Source: Rhodospirillaceae bacterium | GTDB lineage: Bacteria > Pseudomonadota > Alphaproteobacteria > Rhodospirillales > UBA2165 | Direction: 5' to 3' | Length of the DNA stretch: 50,540 nt | Assembly: GCA_947467145.1 (NCBI GenBank) | Contig: CANIGJ010000030.1 | Location: 1-50,540, forward strand | In this document: one piece after another, positions 24,436 through 31,354 of the stretch | Position numbering within the stretch: the first letter of the stretch is position 1 | How the letters are laid out: the number at the start of each line of letters is the position of its first letter | Notes under the pieces: generated by a model | Database searches by the model: none | What the model saw: the letters and a program-made list of their open reading frames with translations, nothing else | Told to the model about the DNA's origin: nothing | Made by a program: the position numbers and the translations under genes

Positions 24436-24788
24436 ATGAGCTTCGACGTCTTACACTGTCCATCTTTACACCCCCCCTCATGGCTTCGATCCCGCCTCTC
24501 GAAGTTGAGATGATCAACTTCCTCGGCCGACAGGAATACACCGATGGCTTAGGTAACGCGCGAGCGCACGTTCACAGCCTCTCGGAACTCCCGTCCCGAA
24601 GCATCTTTTTACTGCCGCCTTTCTTGAGGCGATACTAAAAACACACTGCGGCGGCGTGGAAGGACACGCGAGCCTGAGAGGTCGGCGCAAGCCGAATATG
24701 GAGTCAGTGAGCGCAAACTGCTGGACATCGGTGACCGGAGCACCGGACAAGGCTTAAGGAGATTCGCCCTACCCCTCGCCGAAGACAG
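24436..24788. other. Gene-poor stretch with an unidentified short frame
   Basis: No gene is called here. A plus-strand frame open from about 24560 to the TAA near 24756 encodes FTAAFLEAILKTHCGG and then GRRKPNMES, which reads like protein, but it has no start codon and I cannot name it. A 78-residue frame on the other strand covers the same DNA. It may be the decayed end of an acquired gene. Confidence 0.3.
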
Positions 24789-24815
24789 ATGCCCCGATCA
24801 AGTCGGGGCATGACG
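24789..24815. repeat. Dispersed composite repeat, copy C (half element)
   Basis: Only one terminal hairpin is present: ATGCCCCGA with TCGGGGCAT around TCAAG, ending ATGACGG. It equals the end hairpin of the full repeat elements. Confidence 0.75.
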
Positions 24816-24846
24816 GCGGCGGGATCGCAAAGTATAACTACGCCCC

Positions 24847-25239
24847 ATGACCGACACGCCCCCGATGAAACTCGACATGCTCAATTTTCTGCAAAAGCAG
24901 AAATCCGACGCGGCGATCGCGTATGTGACGCGCGGGCGGGCATTCAAGAACACCGACGCCGAGGTGTTGAAAACGCGCTGGGTGGCGATCGTCGGCGAGA
25001 TGGCCGAGCTGGATCACACCAACGCGATCGAGCGCGACGACATCGAGGCCGAGCTGACCTTGCGCGGTGTCGAGCCGCCGGCCGAAGCGGTCGATATGGA
25101 GCGCGCGATGGCGAATATGGTCGCCGACCTGATCCGCATGCGCACCGAAGAGCCGGAGAAATTCCAGAAGATGGAGCAGTTCGTCGGCCCGGCCGCGCTC
25201 GATTTCCTGCTCGGCCGCTACGGCCAAACTAATCACTGA
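24847..25239 (+). CDS. Hypothetical protein (130 residues)
   Basis: I do not recognise this family. The product is soluble and acidic, without signal peptide. It looks all-helical: FLQKQKSDAAIAYVTRGRAFKN at the start, a central AIVGEMAELDHTNAIERDDIEAEL, and a C-terminal EKFQKMEQFVGPAALDFLLG. Start ATG 24847 follows a half repeat with no strong ribosome site. Composition is typical of the core genome, unlike the upstream AT-rich gene. The ArsR gene follows 72 bases later on the same strand. Confidence 0.6.
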   Translation: MTDTPPMKLDMLNFLQKQKSDAAIAYVTRGRAFKNTDAEVLKTRWVAIVGEMAELDHTNAIERDDIEAELTLRGVEPPAEAVDMERAMANMVADLIRMRTEEPEKFQKMEQFVGPAALDFLLGRYGQTNH

Positions 25240-25311
25240 GGCCAATCACTCAGGCGGCGGCCGCGCGCAGGGTGACTGGACAGACGCCATCCCCCGGCCC
25301 TAATTAAGCGC

Positions 25312-25605
25312 ATGGCCACGAAGAAACACGCCGCCCTCGACGACCGCCAGATCGAACGCATCGCGCGTGCGCTGGCCGAGCCGCGCCGCGTGCAGATCCT
25401 GCAACAGATCGGCGCCAGCAAGGAACCGCTGGCCTGCACGGCGCTGCACGAGGTGCACGACGTCAGCCCCGCCACCATGTCGCATCACCTGAAAGAGCTG
25501 GAAACCGCCGGCCTGATCGAGGTGACGCGCGAGGGCAAGTTCATGAATCTCGCCCTGATCCGCGCCGCGCTCGACGCCTATCGCGCCCATCTGGCGAAGA
25601 TTTAG
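25312..25605 (+). CDS. ArsR-family winged-helix transcriptional regulator
   Basis: The 97-residue protein is a short ArsR-type winged helix: [19 protein letters not shown], the recognition helix [18 protein letters not shown], and the wing [12 protein letters not shown]. No cysteine pair for metal sensing lies in the recognition helix, so it probably responds to something other than arsenic-type metals. The next gene downstream is an SDR dehydrogenase at 25904, beyond a composite repeat, with a 29-base inverted repeat before it that could be this regulator's operator. Confidence 0.88.
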   Translation: MATKKHAALDDRQIERIARALAEPRRVQILQQIGASKEPLACTALHEVHDVSPATMSHHLKELETAGLIEVTREGKFMNLALIRAALDAYRAHLAKI

Positions 25606-25631
25606 GCCCCTCGCCGCCCTTCCTTTCCGAG

Positions 25632-25742
25632 CGTCATGCCCCAACTTGATCGGGGCATCCACGGTAGGCGCGTCTGCGCCGTCATGAGTCTTTTCGCGCT
25701 ATCGCGCTTTCGTGGATCCCCTGGTCAAGCCAGGGGATGACG
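25632..25742 (+). repeat. Dispersed composite repeat, copy D (long form)
   Basis: A 111-base element beginning CGTCATGCCCC and ending GGGGATGACG. The middle contains GTCTGCGCC and TCTTTTCGCGCTATCGCGC, as in copy A. It lies 27 bases after the ArsR stop. Confidence 0.85.
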
Positions 25743-25754
25743 GCGGGGGCTAAG

Positions 25755-25771
25755 TGGAACATAGCGTTCCA
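25755..25771. promoter_or_regulatory. Inverted repeat upstream of the SDR gene
   Basis: TGGAAC-ATAGC-GTTCCA is a perfect 6-base inverted repeat with a 5-base spacer, 133 bases before the SDR start. It could be a second operator. Confidence 0.35.
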
Positions 25772-25815
25772 TTAATGGGACGTTGATGCCCGTTGACTCA
25801 CCGTTCGGATAGTTA

Positions 25816-25844
25816 GATAACCATCGAACAGTTTGATGGTTATC
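25816..25844. promoter_or_regulatory. Candidate operator: 10-base inverted repeat with 9-base spacer
   Basis: GATAACCATC (25816-25825) and GATGGTTATC (25835-25844) are perfect reverse complements around GAACAGTTT. The site lies 60 bases before the SDR start codon, in the expected promoter zone. ArsR-family operators are AT-containing palindromes of this size, so the adjacent ArsR protein is the leading candidate. Confidence 0.55.
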
Positions 25845-25903
25845 GAAACATCGAACTGGTCGTAACCGGGCCGCCACGACAGGGGCCCATATAGGAGCGC
25901 AAA

Positions 25904-26662
25904 ATGAGTAATTCGGGCAAATTGAACGGTAAGGTCGCCATCGCCACCGGGGCCTCCAAGGGGATCGGCGCCGCCATCGCCAAACATCTGGCCGCCGAAG
26001 GTGCGGCCGTCACCGTCAACTATTCCGCCAGTAAAGACGCCGCCGAGCGCGTCGTCGCCGAGATCGTCAAAGCCGGCGGCAAGGCCGTCGCCGTCAAAGC
26101 CGACGTCGCCGATGCGGCGCAAGTGAAGGCCCTGTTTGCCGAGACCAAGAAGGCCTACGGCAAGCTCGACATCCTGGTGAACAATGCCGGCATCTACGAC
26201 TTCCAGCCGATCGAAGACTTCACCGAAGACAACTTCCATCGCCAGTTCAATATCAACGTGCTGGGCACCCTGCTCGCCACCCAAGAAGCGGTGCGTTATT
26301 TCGGCGCCGAAGGCGGCAGCGTGATCAACCTGTCCTCCGTCGTCAGCGCCAACCCGCTGCCGGGCGCCGGCGTCTATTCGGCGACGAAGGCCGCCATCGA
26401 CGCGCTGACCAAGAGCCATGCAAAGGAGCTGGGTGCGCGCAAGATCCGCGTCAATTCCATCGCGCCGGGCGGCACCGAAACCGAGGGCGTGCATGACAAG
26501 GGCATCTTTGGCAGCGAATTCATGGACAAGATGATCGCGTCGACCCCGCTCGGCCGCTTCGGACGGGCCGACGATATCTCAGGTGCGGCCGCATTCCTGG
26601 CATCGGACGATGCGCGCTGGATCACCGGCGACAAGATCACCGTCTCGGGCGGATTGCAGTAA
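25904..26662 (+). CDS. Short-chain dehydrogenase/reductase (FabG-like)
   Basis: A 252-residue classical SDR: cofactor motif TGASKGIG, NNAG, catalytic Ser in INLSS, YSATK with Tyr and Lys four apart, and the GGxTxT-type IAPGGTETEG loop. Substrate specificity cannot be read, though FabG-type 3-oxoacyl reductases and glucose dehydrogenase-like enzymes are closest in style. TAGGAGCG before the ATG supports the start. A palindromic operator and an ArsR gene upstream suggest inducible control, so a fatty acid housekeeping role is less likely. Confidence 0.9.
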   Translation: MSNSGKLNGKVAIATGASKGIGAAIAKHLAAEGAAVTVNYSASKDAAERVVAEIVKAGGKAVAVKADVADAAQVKALFAETKKAYGKLDILVNNAGIYDFQPIEDFTEDNFHRQFNINVLGTLLATQEAVRYFGAEGGSVINLSSVVSANPLPGAGVYSATKAAIDALTKSHAKELGARKIRVNSIAPGGTETEGVHDKGIFGSEFMDKMIASTPLGRFGRADDISGAAAFLASDDARWITGDKITVSGGLQ

Positions 26663-26751
26663 TCTCGTTGGTCTGCGACGCGAGGTCGCTTTGCAGGCAA
26701 AGAAAGAACCTCTCCGTCGCCCAGATCAATGGAATGACGGAGAGGCTTTTG

Positions 26752-26988
26752 CTAACCCGCGGCCGCGACCTTGATCGCGACCCAGGCGCAAATGCACAAA
26801 GTGATCGCGCAGGCACCGGCCATATCGAGCCAGCGCCGCGCGATGACTTGTTTGCGGTTGATCGACCGAGTCATCTCGTCATGGACAAGGGCCATCTCTT
26901 CGAGAAACGGCGCCTCGTCCGGCGTATCCAGTGGACTTTTCGGCCCGGAGATTCGTAGCTCCGGCAGTGCGGTTGGAACGAAGGACAT
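26752..26988 (-). CDS. Small single-pass membrane protein
   Basis: This 78-residue frame has a perfect Shine-Dalgarno AGGAGG six bases before ATG 26986-26988. The N-terminal half is acidic and soluble; about residues 45-52 are basic (RKQVIARRW), followed by one hydrophobic helix (AGACAITLCICAWVAIKV) at the C-terminus. This layout predicts a tail-anchored protein with a cytoplasmic N-terminus. No family is recognised. It lies alone between a convergent SDR gene and a long upstream gap. Confidence 0.6.
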   Translation of the reverse strand: MSFVPTALPELRISGPKSPLDTPDEAPFLEEMALVHDEMTRSINRKQVIARRWLDMAGACAITLCICAWVAIKVAAAG

Positions 26989-27230
26989 ATCGTCCTCCTA
27001 ACATTCTGTTTGTTCTGTTTGGGTCGGCTTGTGCCGACTCCGGTTTCGCTCAAGAGGCCACAACTCAGCACGTCAACGTAGTGAGGCGAGTCCATCACAC
27101 TTCGTGAGGACATCGCCAATACGAATTTTGTGTCAGGGATGGGACGCACGGCGACGTGAGTCGCGAAAAAGCCCTAAGCGCGGAAACGCGCGGGCATTCG
27201 TTACGAAAGGGTTAGCGCGCTGTGATCGCG

Positions 27231-27269
27231 CTGTGACGCGTCACAGATAGGTCACTGCTGATATCAGCA
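27231..27269. promoter_or_regulatory. Two adjacent perfect palindromes
   Basis: CTGTGACGCGTCACAG (27231-27246) and TGCTGATATCAGCA (27256-27269) are each perfectly self-complementary. The first contains TGTGA and TCACA with a 4-base spacer and follows a direct CTGTGATCGCG half copy. They lie in the 391-base gene-free stretch 26989-27379, which otherwise shows a short GTCGGC-TTGT-GCCGAC hairpin and repeat copy E but no ORF. Confidence 0.45.
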
Positions 27270-27272
27270 CAG

Positions 27273-27336
27273 CCGTCATGAGTCTTTTCGCGCTATCGCG
27301 CTACTGTGGATCCCCCGATCAAGTCGGGGGATGACG
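27273..27336 (+). repeat. Dispersed composite repeat, copy E (truncated)
   Basis: It has the CGTCATGAGTC join and the CGCGCTATCGCGC segment, then one end hairpin ATCCCCCGA/TCGGGGGAT and ATGACG. The left third of the element is missing. It lies 43 bases past the stop of the minus-strand binding-protein gene. Confidence 0.8.
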
Positions 27337-27379
27337 CGGCGCGACAGGGCGGGCCTACGCGTGGCCCGCCCGCGCCACG

Positions 27380-28912
27380 TCACTTCCAGGCGAAATCGCC
27401 GAGATAGCGTTCGGTCGAACTCAACTGATCCTTGAGGATCGCAACGTCCTTGCCATGCGCATAGACGGACGGCAGCGACGAGACCGGCAGCACATAATGC
27501 ATGTCGATGTTGCGATCGAGCGCGGTCTGGTAGAGCGCGTCGCGCTTCACCGGATCGATCTCGCGCAGGCCCTTGGCCATCGCATCGGTGATGATCTGAT
27601 CGTTGTTGAAATAGCCGACGCGTTCGCCGGAGAACCAGATGTCGAGCGCGGAAGACACATCGGGATGATTGCCGAGCGGGAAGAAGATGCTCCACGCCTC
27701 CAACGTGCCGTCGGCCTGCTTCTTGCGATAGACCTGCAACGGATCGGGGCTGACGGTGGCGCGCACGCCGATCTTGAGCAGATCGCCCGAGATGGCGACG
27801 GCGACGTCCTTGATCGGCGCATGCACGACATATTGCAGATCGAAGCCATCCTTGTAGCCCGCTTCGGCCAGCAGCTTCTTCGCCTTTTCACGATCGAACG
27901 GCGGTGGCGATTTGGTGTGCTTGCAGCCGATGGTGGACGAGAAGCACGGCGCCTGCAGCTTCTCGGCCACTTCGCCGCCGGGCACGATGTATTTGATGAT
28001 GGCGTCGCGGTCGATCGCCATGTGCAGGGCTTCGCGCACTTTCGGATCGGCGATGGCCTTGTTCACCTTGCCGTTCGACGCCAACACGAAATAGATGAAG
28101 TTGCCGGACGGCACGGCGGTGACGTCGACGTTGGGCTGCTTCTTCAATTCGTTCGCCTGGTCCTGGACGACATTGGCGACGATATCGAGCCCGCCGGTCA
28201 TAAGCTGGGCGATCTGCGTCTGGCGATCCGGGATGTTCATGCCGTAGAAGCGCTTCACCGGGGCACGCGCGTAATTCTTGTCGCCCTTGAAGGCGTCGAA
28301 CCGTTCGACCAGCACGCCCTTGGTCGGATCGATGGAGACGACCTTGTAGATGCCGGTGCCATACGGCGTCTTGCGGCCGTAATCTTCGATGTCGGTCAGG
28401 GTCTTGCGCGATTCCGTATCCTCGATGGAATAGCGATACGCGATCAGGCCCATATCGATGGCGTTGGGCTCCTTGGTCGTGATGCGCATTTTATAGGGGC
28501 CGAGCTTCTCGGCGAGCTTCACCCAGTCGTAACGGCTTTTGTAACGCAGCGGCGTCTTTTCGTCGGTATAGAGATTGAAGGTGTCGACCGCGTCGTCGGC
28601 GTCGAACTTGTTGCCGTTGTGGAAGACGATATCGTCGCGCAATTCGAACTCGATGGTCGTCGGGTTCACCCGCGTCCAGGATTTCGCCAAAAGGGGCACG
28701 AACTTCGCGTTGTATTCGTCGTAGCCGACGAGGGATTCGAACACCCGGCGGGTGAAGATGCTGGCCTCGTCGGTCGCCTCGAAATATTGCGACAAGGACG
28801 AGAACGGATTGTTGATGCCGAGCCGCATGGTGTCGGCCGACTTCTGCGCGGCTGCGGGGGATGCCAGCGCGCCACACAGCGCCGCCACGGCCAGGACGTT
28901 AAGACCCTTCAT
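27380..28912 (-). CDS. ABC transporter substrate-binding protein, family 5 (second copy type)
   Basis: A 510-residue binding protein with a signal peptide (MKGLNVLAVAALCGALASPAAAQ). Family-5 features: RVFESLVGYDEYNAKFVPLLAKSW, FELRDDIVFHNGNKFDADD, VREALHMAIDRDAI and a C-terminal VLPVSSLPSVYAHG. GAGGAGG lies before the ATG. It is divergent from a MarR-family regulator at 29028, with a palindrome between, suggesting repression in the absence of ligand. It is not a recent duplicate of the protein at 20784; the two are similar only at family level. No transport genes adjoin it. Confidence 0.9.
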   Translation of the reverse strand: MKGLNVLAVAALCGALASPAAAQKSADTMRLGINNPFSSLSQYFEATDEASIFTRRVFESLVGYDEYNAKFVPLLAKSWTRVNPTTIEFELRDDIVFHNGNKFDADDAVDTFNLYTDEKTPLRYKSRYDWVKLAEKLGPYKMRITTKEPNAIDMGLIAYRYSIEDTESRKTLTDIEDYGRKTPYGTGIYKVVSIDPTKGVLVERFDAFKGDKNYARAPVKRFYGMNIPDRQTQIAQLMTGGLDIVANVVQDQANELKKQPNVDVTAVPSGNFIYFVLASNGKVNKAIADPKVREALHMAIDRDAIIKYIVPGGEVAEKLQAPCFSSTIGCKHTKSPPPFDREKAKKLLAEAGYKDGFDLQYVVHAPIKDVAVAISGDLLKIGVRATVSPDPLQVYRKKQADGTLEAWSIFFPLGNHPDVSSALDIWFSGERVGYFNNDQIITDAMAKGLREIDPVKRDALYQTALDRNIDMHYVLPVSSLPSVYAHGKDVAILKDQLSSTERYLGDFAWK

Positions 28913-28950
28913 CGAAATTCCTCCTCTGCTTTTCTGTTATTTGTTTTTAG

Positions 28951-28979
28951 GTCGGCAAATTGTTATCACTGTTGCCGAC
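28951..28979. promoter_or_regulatory. Candidate MarR operator in the divergent promoter region
   Basis: GTCGGCAA (28951-28958) and TTGCCGAC (28972-28979) are perfect reverse complements separated by 13 bases. They lie 38 bases upstream of the binding-protein gene and 48 bases upstream of the MarR gene. Confidence 0.5.
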
Positions 28980-29027
28980 ACTTATTGTCCCGCTTGTAAC
29001 ACGTTTCAGTCCCCGGCGTCATCGTCC

Positions 29028-29477
29028 ATGGCTCAAATCCCCAGAACCGTTTACTTGATCAATGAAGTGAACCTTGCCGTGCGCGCCCGCATGGAACGGG
29101 CCTTGCGCGAGTTCGAGCTGACGGTGGCGCAATATACGGTGATGAGCCAGCTGGTACAGCCGCCCAAGGACGGGCGCGACGGCATCTCGTCGGCCAAGAT
29201 CGCGCGCGCGCGCCGCGTCTCGCCGCAAAGCATCAACGAACTGATCGTCGGGCTGGAACTGCGCGGATTGGTGGCGCGCCTCGGCGATCCCGACAATCGG
29301 CGCGAATTGCTCGTTTCGCTGACCAGAACGGGGCGCGACAAGCTGACCGCGTGCGACGCCGCCATCGACAAGGTGGAACGCGAGTTGTTCACCGATCTCG
29401 ACGCCGAGACGCACAAGCGCCTGCGCGACGTTCTCGGCACCGTGATCGGCACGATCCGGCGCACCGACGAATCTTAA
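29028..29477 (+). CDS. MarR-family transcriptional regulator
   Basis: From ATG 29028 the product has 149 residues. It shows the MarR winged helix: LREFELTVAQYTVMSQL, the recognition helix RRVSPQSINELIVGLELRGLV, and the wing DPDNRRELLVSLT. The N- and C-terminal helices form the dimer interface. The frame is open far upstream but this part overlaps the divergent gene and is not coding. Divergent arrangement with a solute-binding protein and a palindrome between suggests it controls that gene and itself. The 3' end overlaps the next convergent gene by four bases. Confidence 0.85.
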   Translation: MAQIPRTVYLINEVNLAVRARMERALREFELTVAQYTVMSQLVQPPKDGRDGISSAKIARARRVSPQSINELIVGLELRGLVARLGDPDNRRELLVSLTRTGRDKLTACDAAIDKVERELFTDLDAETHKRLRDVLGTVIGTIRRTDES

Positions 29478-29788
29478 TTATAGGTGCTGACGACCGGACG
29501 CGGACTGCGGGCCGGCGGCCGGGCGGGCGCGACCGGCGGCGTCTCCTTGAACGCCAAGATGCAATGCGCCGATACGGCGGACTGGGCTGCCTGTCGGCAG
29601 CGATCCATCGACGGCATCTCGATCGTGTGGATCGTTGTCGTGCCTGAGGTCAGCACGAGCATGACAACCATCTTGCCGTCGCGCGCGCGCTCATTGGCCG
29701 CCGCCGCCGGCACACAACTCGTGAACATCAGGCCAGCCGCCAGCACAAGCGAACCCACAGGCCATCGAATCGCAGCGTAACCATCCAT
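29474..29788 (-). CDS. Small secreted protein, possibly a lipoprotein
   Basis: The 104-residue product has an N-terminal hydrophobic segment (VGSLVLAAGLMFTSCVPAAAA) with a Cys at 25 that could be a lipobox (FTSC, imperfect), or a type I cleavage after AAA. A short middle domain (MVVMLVLTSGTTTIHTIEMPS, then CRQAAQSAVSAHCIL with two Cys) is followed by a proline-rich tail. No family is recognised. AGAGG lies 9 bases before ATG 29788. Confidence 0.55.
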   Translation of the reverse strand: MDGYAAIRWPVGSLVLAAGLMFTSCVPAAAANERARDGKMVVMLVLTSGTTTIHTIEMPSMDRCRQAAQSAVSAHCILAFKETPPVAPARPPARSPRPVVSTYN

Positions 29789-29957
29789 CGGCTTGCGCCT
29801 CTCGACATGGTTGGCCCATGCAATGACGAGCCGACCTCAGCGCGAGAAGCGCAATCAACGTGCCAAGATCGCGAAATGCCTGGTTCGCGCCGTTTTAACC
29901 GACGCGCATGTGAACAATATGGCTGAGTAGTAAATAATCACGACAGCGCGAACGCCG

Positions 29958-30761
29958 TCAGCCGAGAAACGCGCTCACGCGTTGCACGGCCGCCGGATCC
30001 TGATTGAGGAAACCGTGGCCGCCGTCGAAAAAGGCGAGCGCCGCACCCGGGATGCGCCGGGCCAAAGCCTCCACCACCTGCGGTTCGGCCTGACCGTCAT
30101 ATTTGCCGCCGCAGACCAAAGTCGGGGCGACGATCGCGGGTGCCCGGTCCCAGGTATCGTGCGCCGCACGCGCCAGCAATTGCCAGCGGGCACCGTCGGC
30201 GCGGCCGGGCTCATGGCCATACAGCGATGCGTCGGTTTGGGCATCGCCGAGCGCCTTGTCGAACAGCGCTTGGTAATCGTCGCGCTGGCGCGTCACGCGC
30301 GTATCGGTGCGCGTCAGGCGCGCGTGGATCTTGTCCTCGGTGCTGAGATGCTCAAGCTCGTGCAACGGATAGGACGCACCGCCGGCGCCGCCGGTCGAGC
30401 AGCAACACAGCACGAGCTTATCTACCTTCGCGGGGAAACGGATCGCCAGTTCCTGCGCGACCATGCCGCCGAACGACACGCCGATGACCGCGCAACGATC
30501 CCAACCGACCGCGGCGAGCAGCGCCTGCGCGTCGTCCGCATAGTGCGCCATCGTATAAGGGCCGGCCGGCTTGTCGGTTCGCCCCAGCCCGCGTTGATCG
30601 TAGGTGAGCAGATCGAAGCCGGCCGCGAGCGGCGAGCCCAGCGGGTTCGGCTTTTTGCGCAGATCGGCGCCGGTGCCGGTGATATAGAGCAGCTTGGCGC
30701 CGCGCCCCGGATTGGGACGTTCGTACCAAACCTTGAGATCGCCCGCCTGGACGTGCGGCAT
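29958..30761 (-). CDS. Alpha/beta hydrolase
   Basis: The 267-residue protein has the alpha/beta-hydrolase nucleophile elbow GVSFGG (Ser96), an oxyanion-region ITGTGADL, DQRGLGRTDKP, and the catalytic His in DGGHGF near the C-terminus; the acid is probably in the GGKYDGQ region. Close in style to 3-oxoadipate enol-lactonase/haloperoxidase-like enzymes, but substrate is unknown. ATG 30761 overlaps the stop of the upstream secreted-protein gene by one base (TGATG), so the two are coupled. Confidence 0.87.
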   Translation of the reverse strand: MPHVQAGDLKVWYERPNPGRGAKLLYITGTGADLRKKPNPLGSPLAAGFDLLTYDQRGLGRTDKPAGPYTMAHYADDAQALLAAVGWDRCAVIGVSFGGMVAQELAIRFPAKVDKLVLCCCSTGGAGGASYPLHELEHLSTEDKIHARLTRTDTRVTRQRDDYQALFDKALGDAQTDASLYGHEPGRADGARWQLLARAAHDTWDRAPAIVAPTLVCGGKYDGQAEPQVVEALARRIPGAALAFFDGGHGFLNQDPAAVQRVSAFLG

Positions 30762-31303
30762 CAGTGCCCGCCGCTCTTCGCCTCGCCCTTGCCCTCGGCC
30801 TTCTTCGGCGCACCCTTCGGTTCCTCGTTCGCATCGGCCACGCCGATGCAGCCGCTTTTCTGGAACATCGAGGCCGCCGAGGCTTTGACCTGGGGTGCTC
30901 CCTGCTTGATCTCGACGCCGGTGACGTTGCTCGCCTTCACCGTGCTATCGACGACGGGCCGCGCCCCGCCGGACATGCGCGCGATATCGGTGATTCGGCC
31001 CTGTGCATCGACCGTATAGGTCTCCTTGCGCAGATAAGTGTTGAGCGCATCGCGCAGGCGCGGCGCCATGGCGCAGACATCGGTCGAGGCCTGGCGATTC
31101 GGCACGTCGATATAGACGGCGACCGGCGTCTGGCCCTGCGTGCCCTTGGGGTCGACGACCTTGACCTGGAAGACCTGGAGCTGGACGCGGTTCTGCGGGT
31201 CGGCGGCCATCGCCGCATCCGTTGAAGCAAAAAGAAGACCGGCCAAGGCAGCCATTGCCGCCGCCGTTCTCACATTAGACAATCTTACCGTTGCCCCAAT
31301 CAT
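30761..31303 (-). CDS. Secreted protein of unknown function
   Basis: A 180-residue product with a signal peptide (AAMAALAGLLFASTDAAMA). The mature domain has QLQVFQVKVVDPKG, VYIDVPNRQASTDVCAMAPRL and a second Cys near KSGCIG, allowing one disulfide; the tail is Lys/Gly/Glu-rich. No known domain is recognised. It is translationally coupled to the alpha/beta hydrolase gene. It is divergent from the large fusion gene at 31355, with a 51-base gap. Confidence 0.65.
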   Translation of the reverse strand: MIGATVRLSNVRTAAAMAALAGLLFASTDAAMAADPQNRVQLQVFQVKVVDPKGTQGQTPVAVYIDVPNRQASTDVCAMAPRLRDALNTYLRKETYTVDAQGRITDIARMSGGARPVVDSTVKASNVTGVEIKQGAPQVKASAASMFQKSGCIGVADANEEPKGAPKKAEGKGEAKSGGH

Positions 31304-31354
31304 GCGCCACGCTCCCCATATACTTTTCGGCCCGGATCAGACGATCATACCCGC

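Noticed and set aside
24514..24750. 78-residue minus-strand ORF in the gap before the 130-residue hypothetical gene
   Set aside because: No ribosome site, Cys- and Arg-rich composition and a protein-like plus-strand frame on the same DNA make it doubtful.
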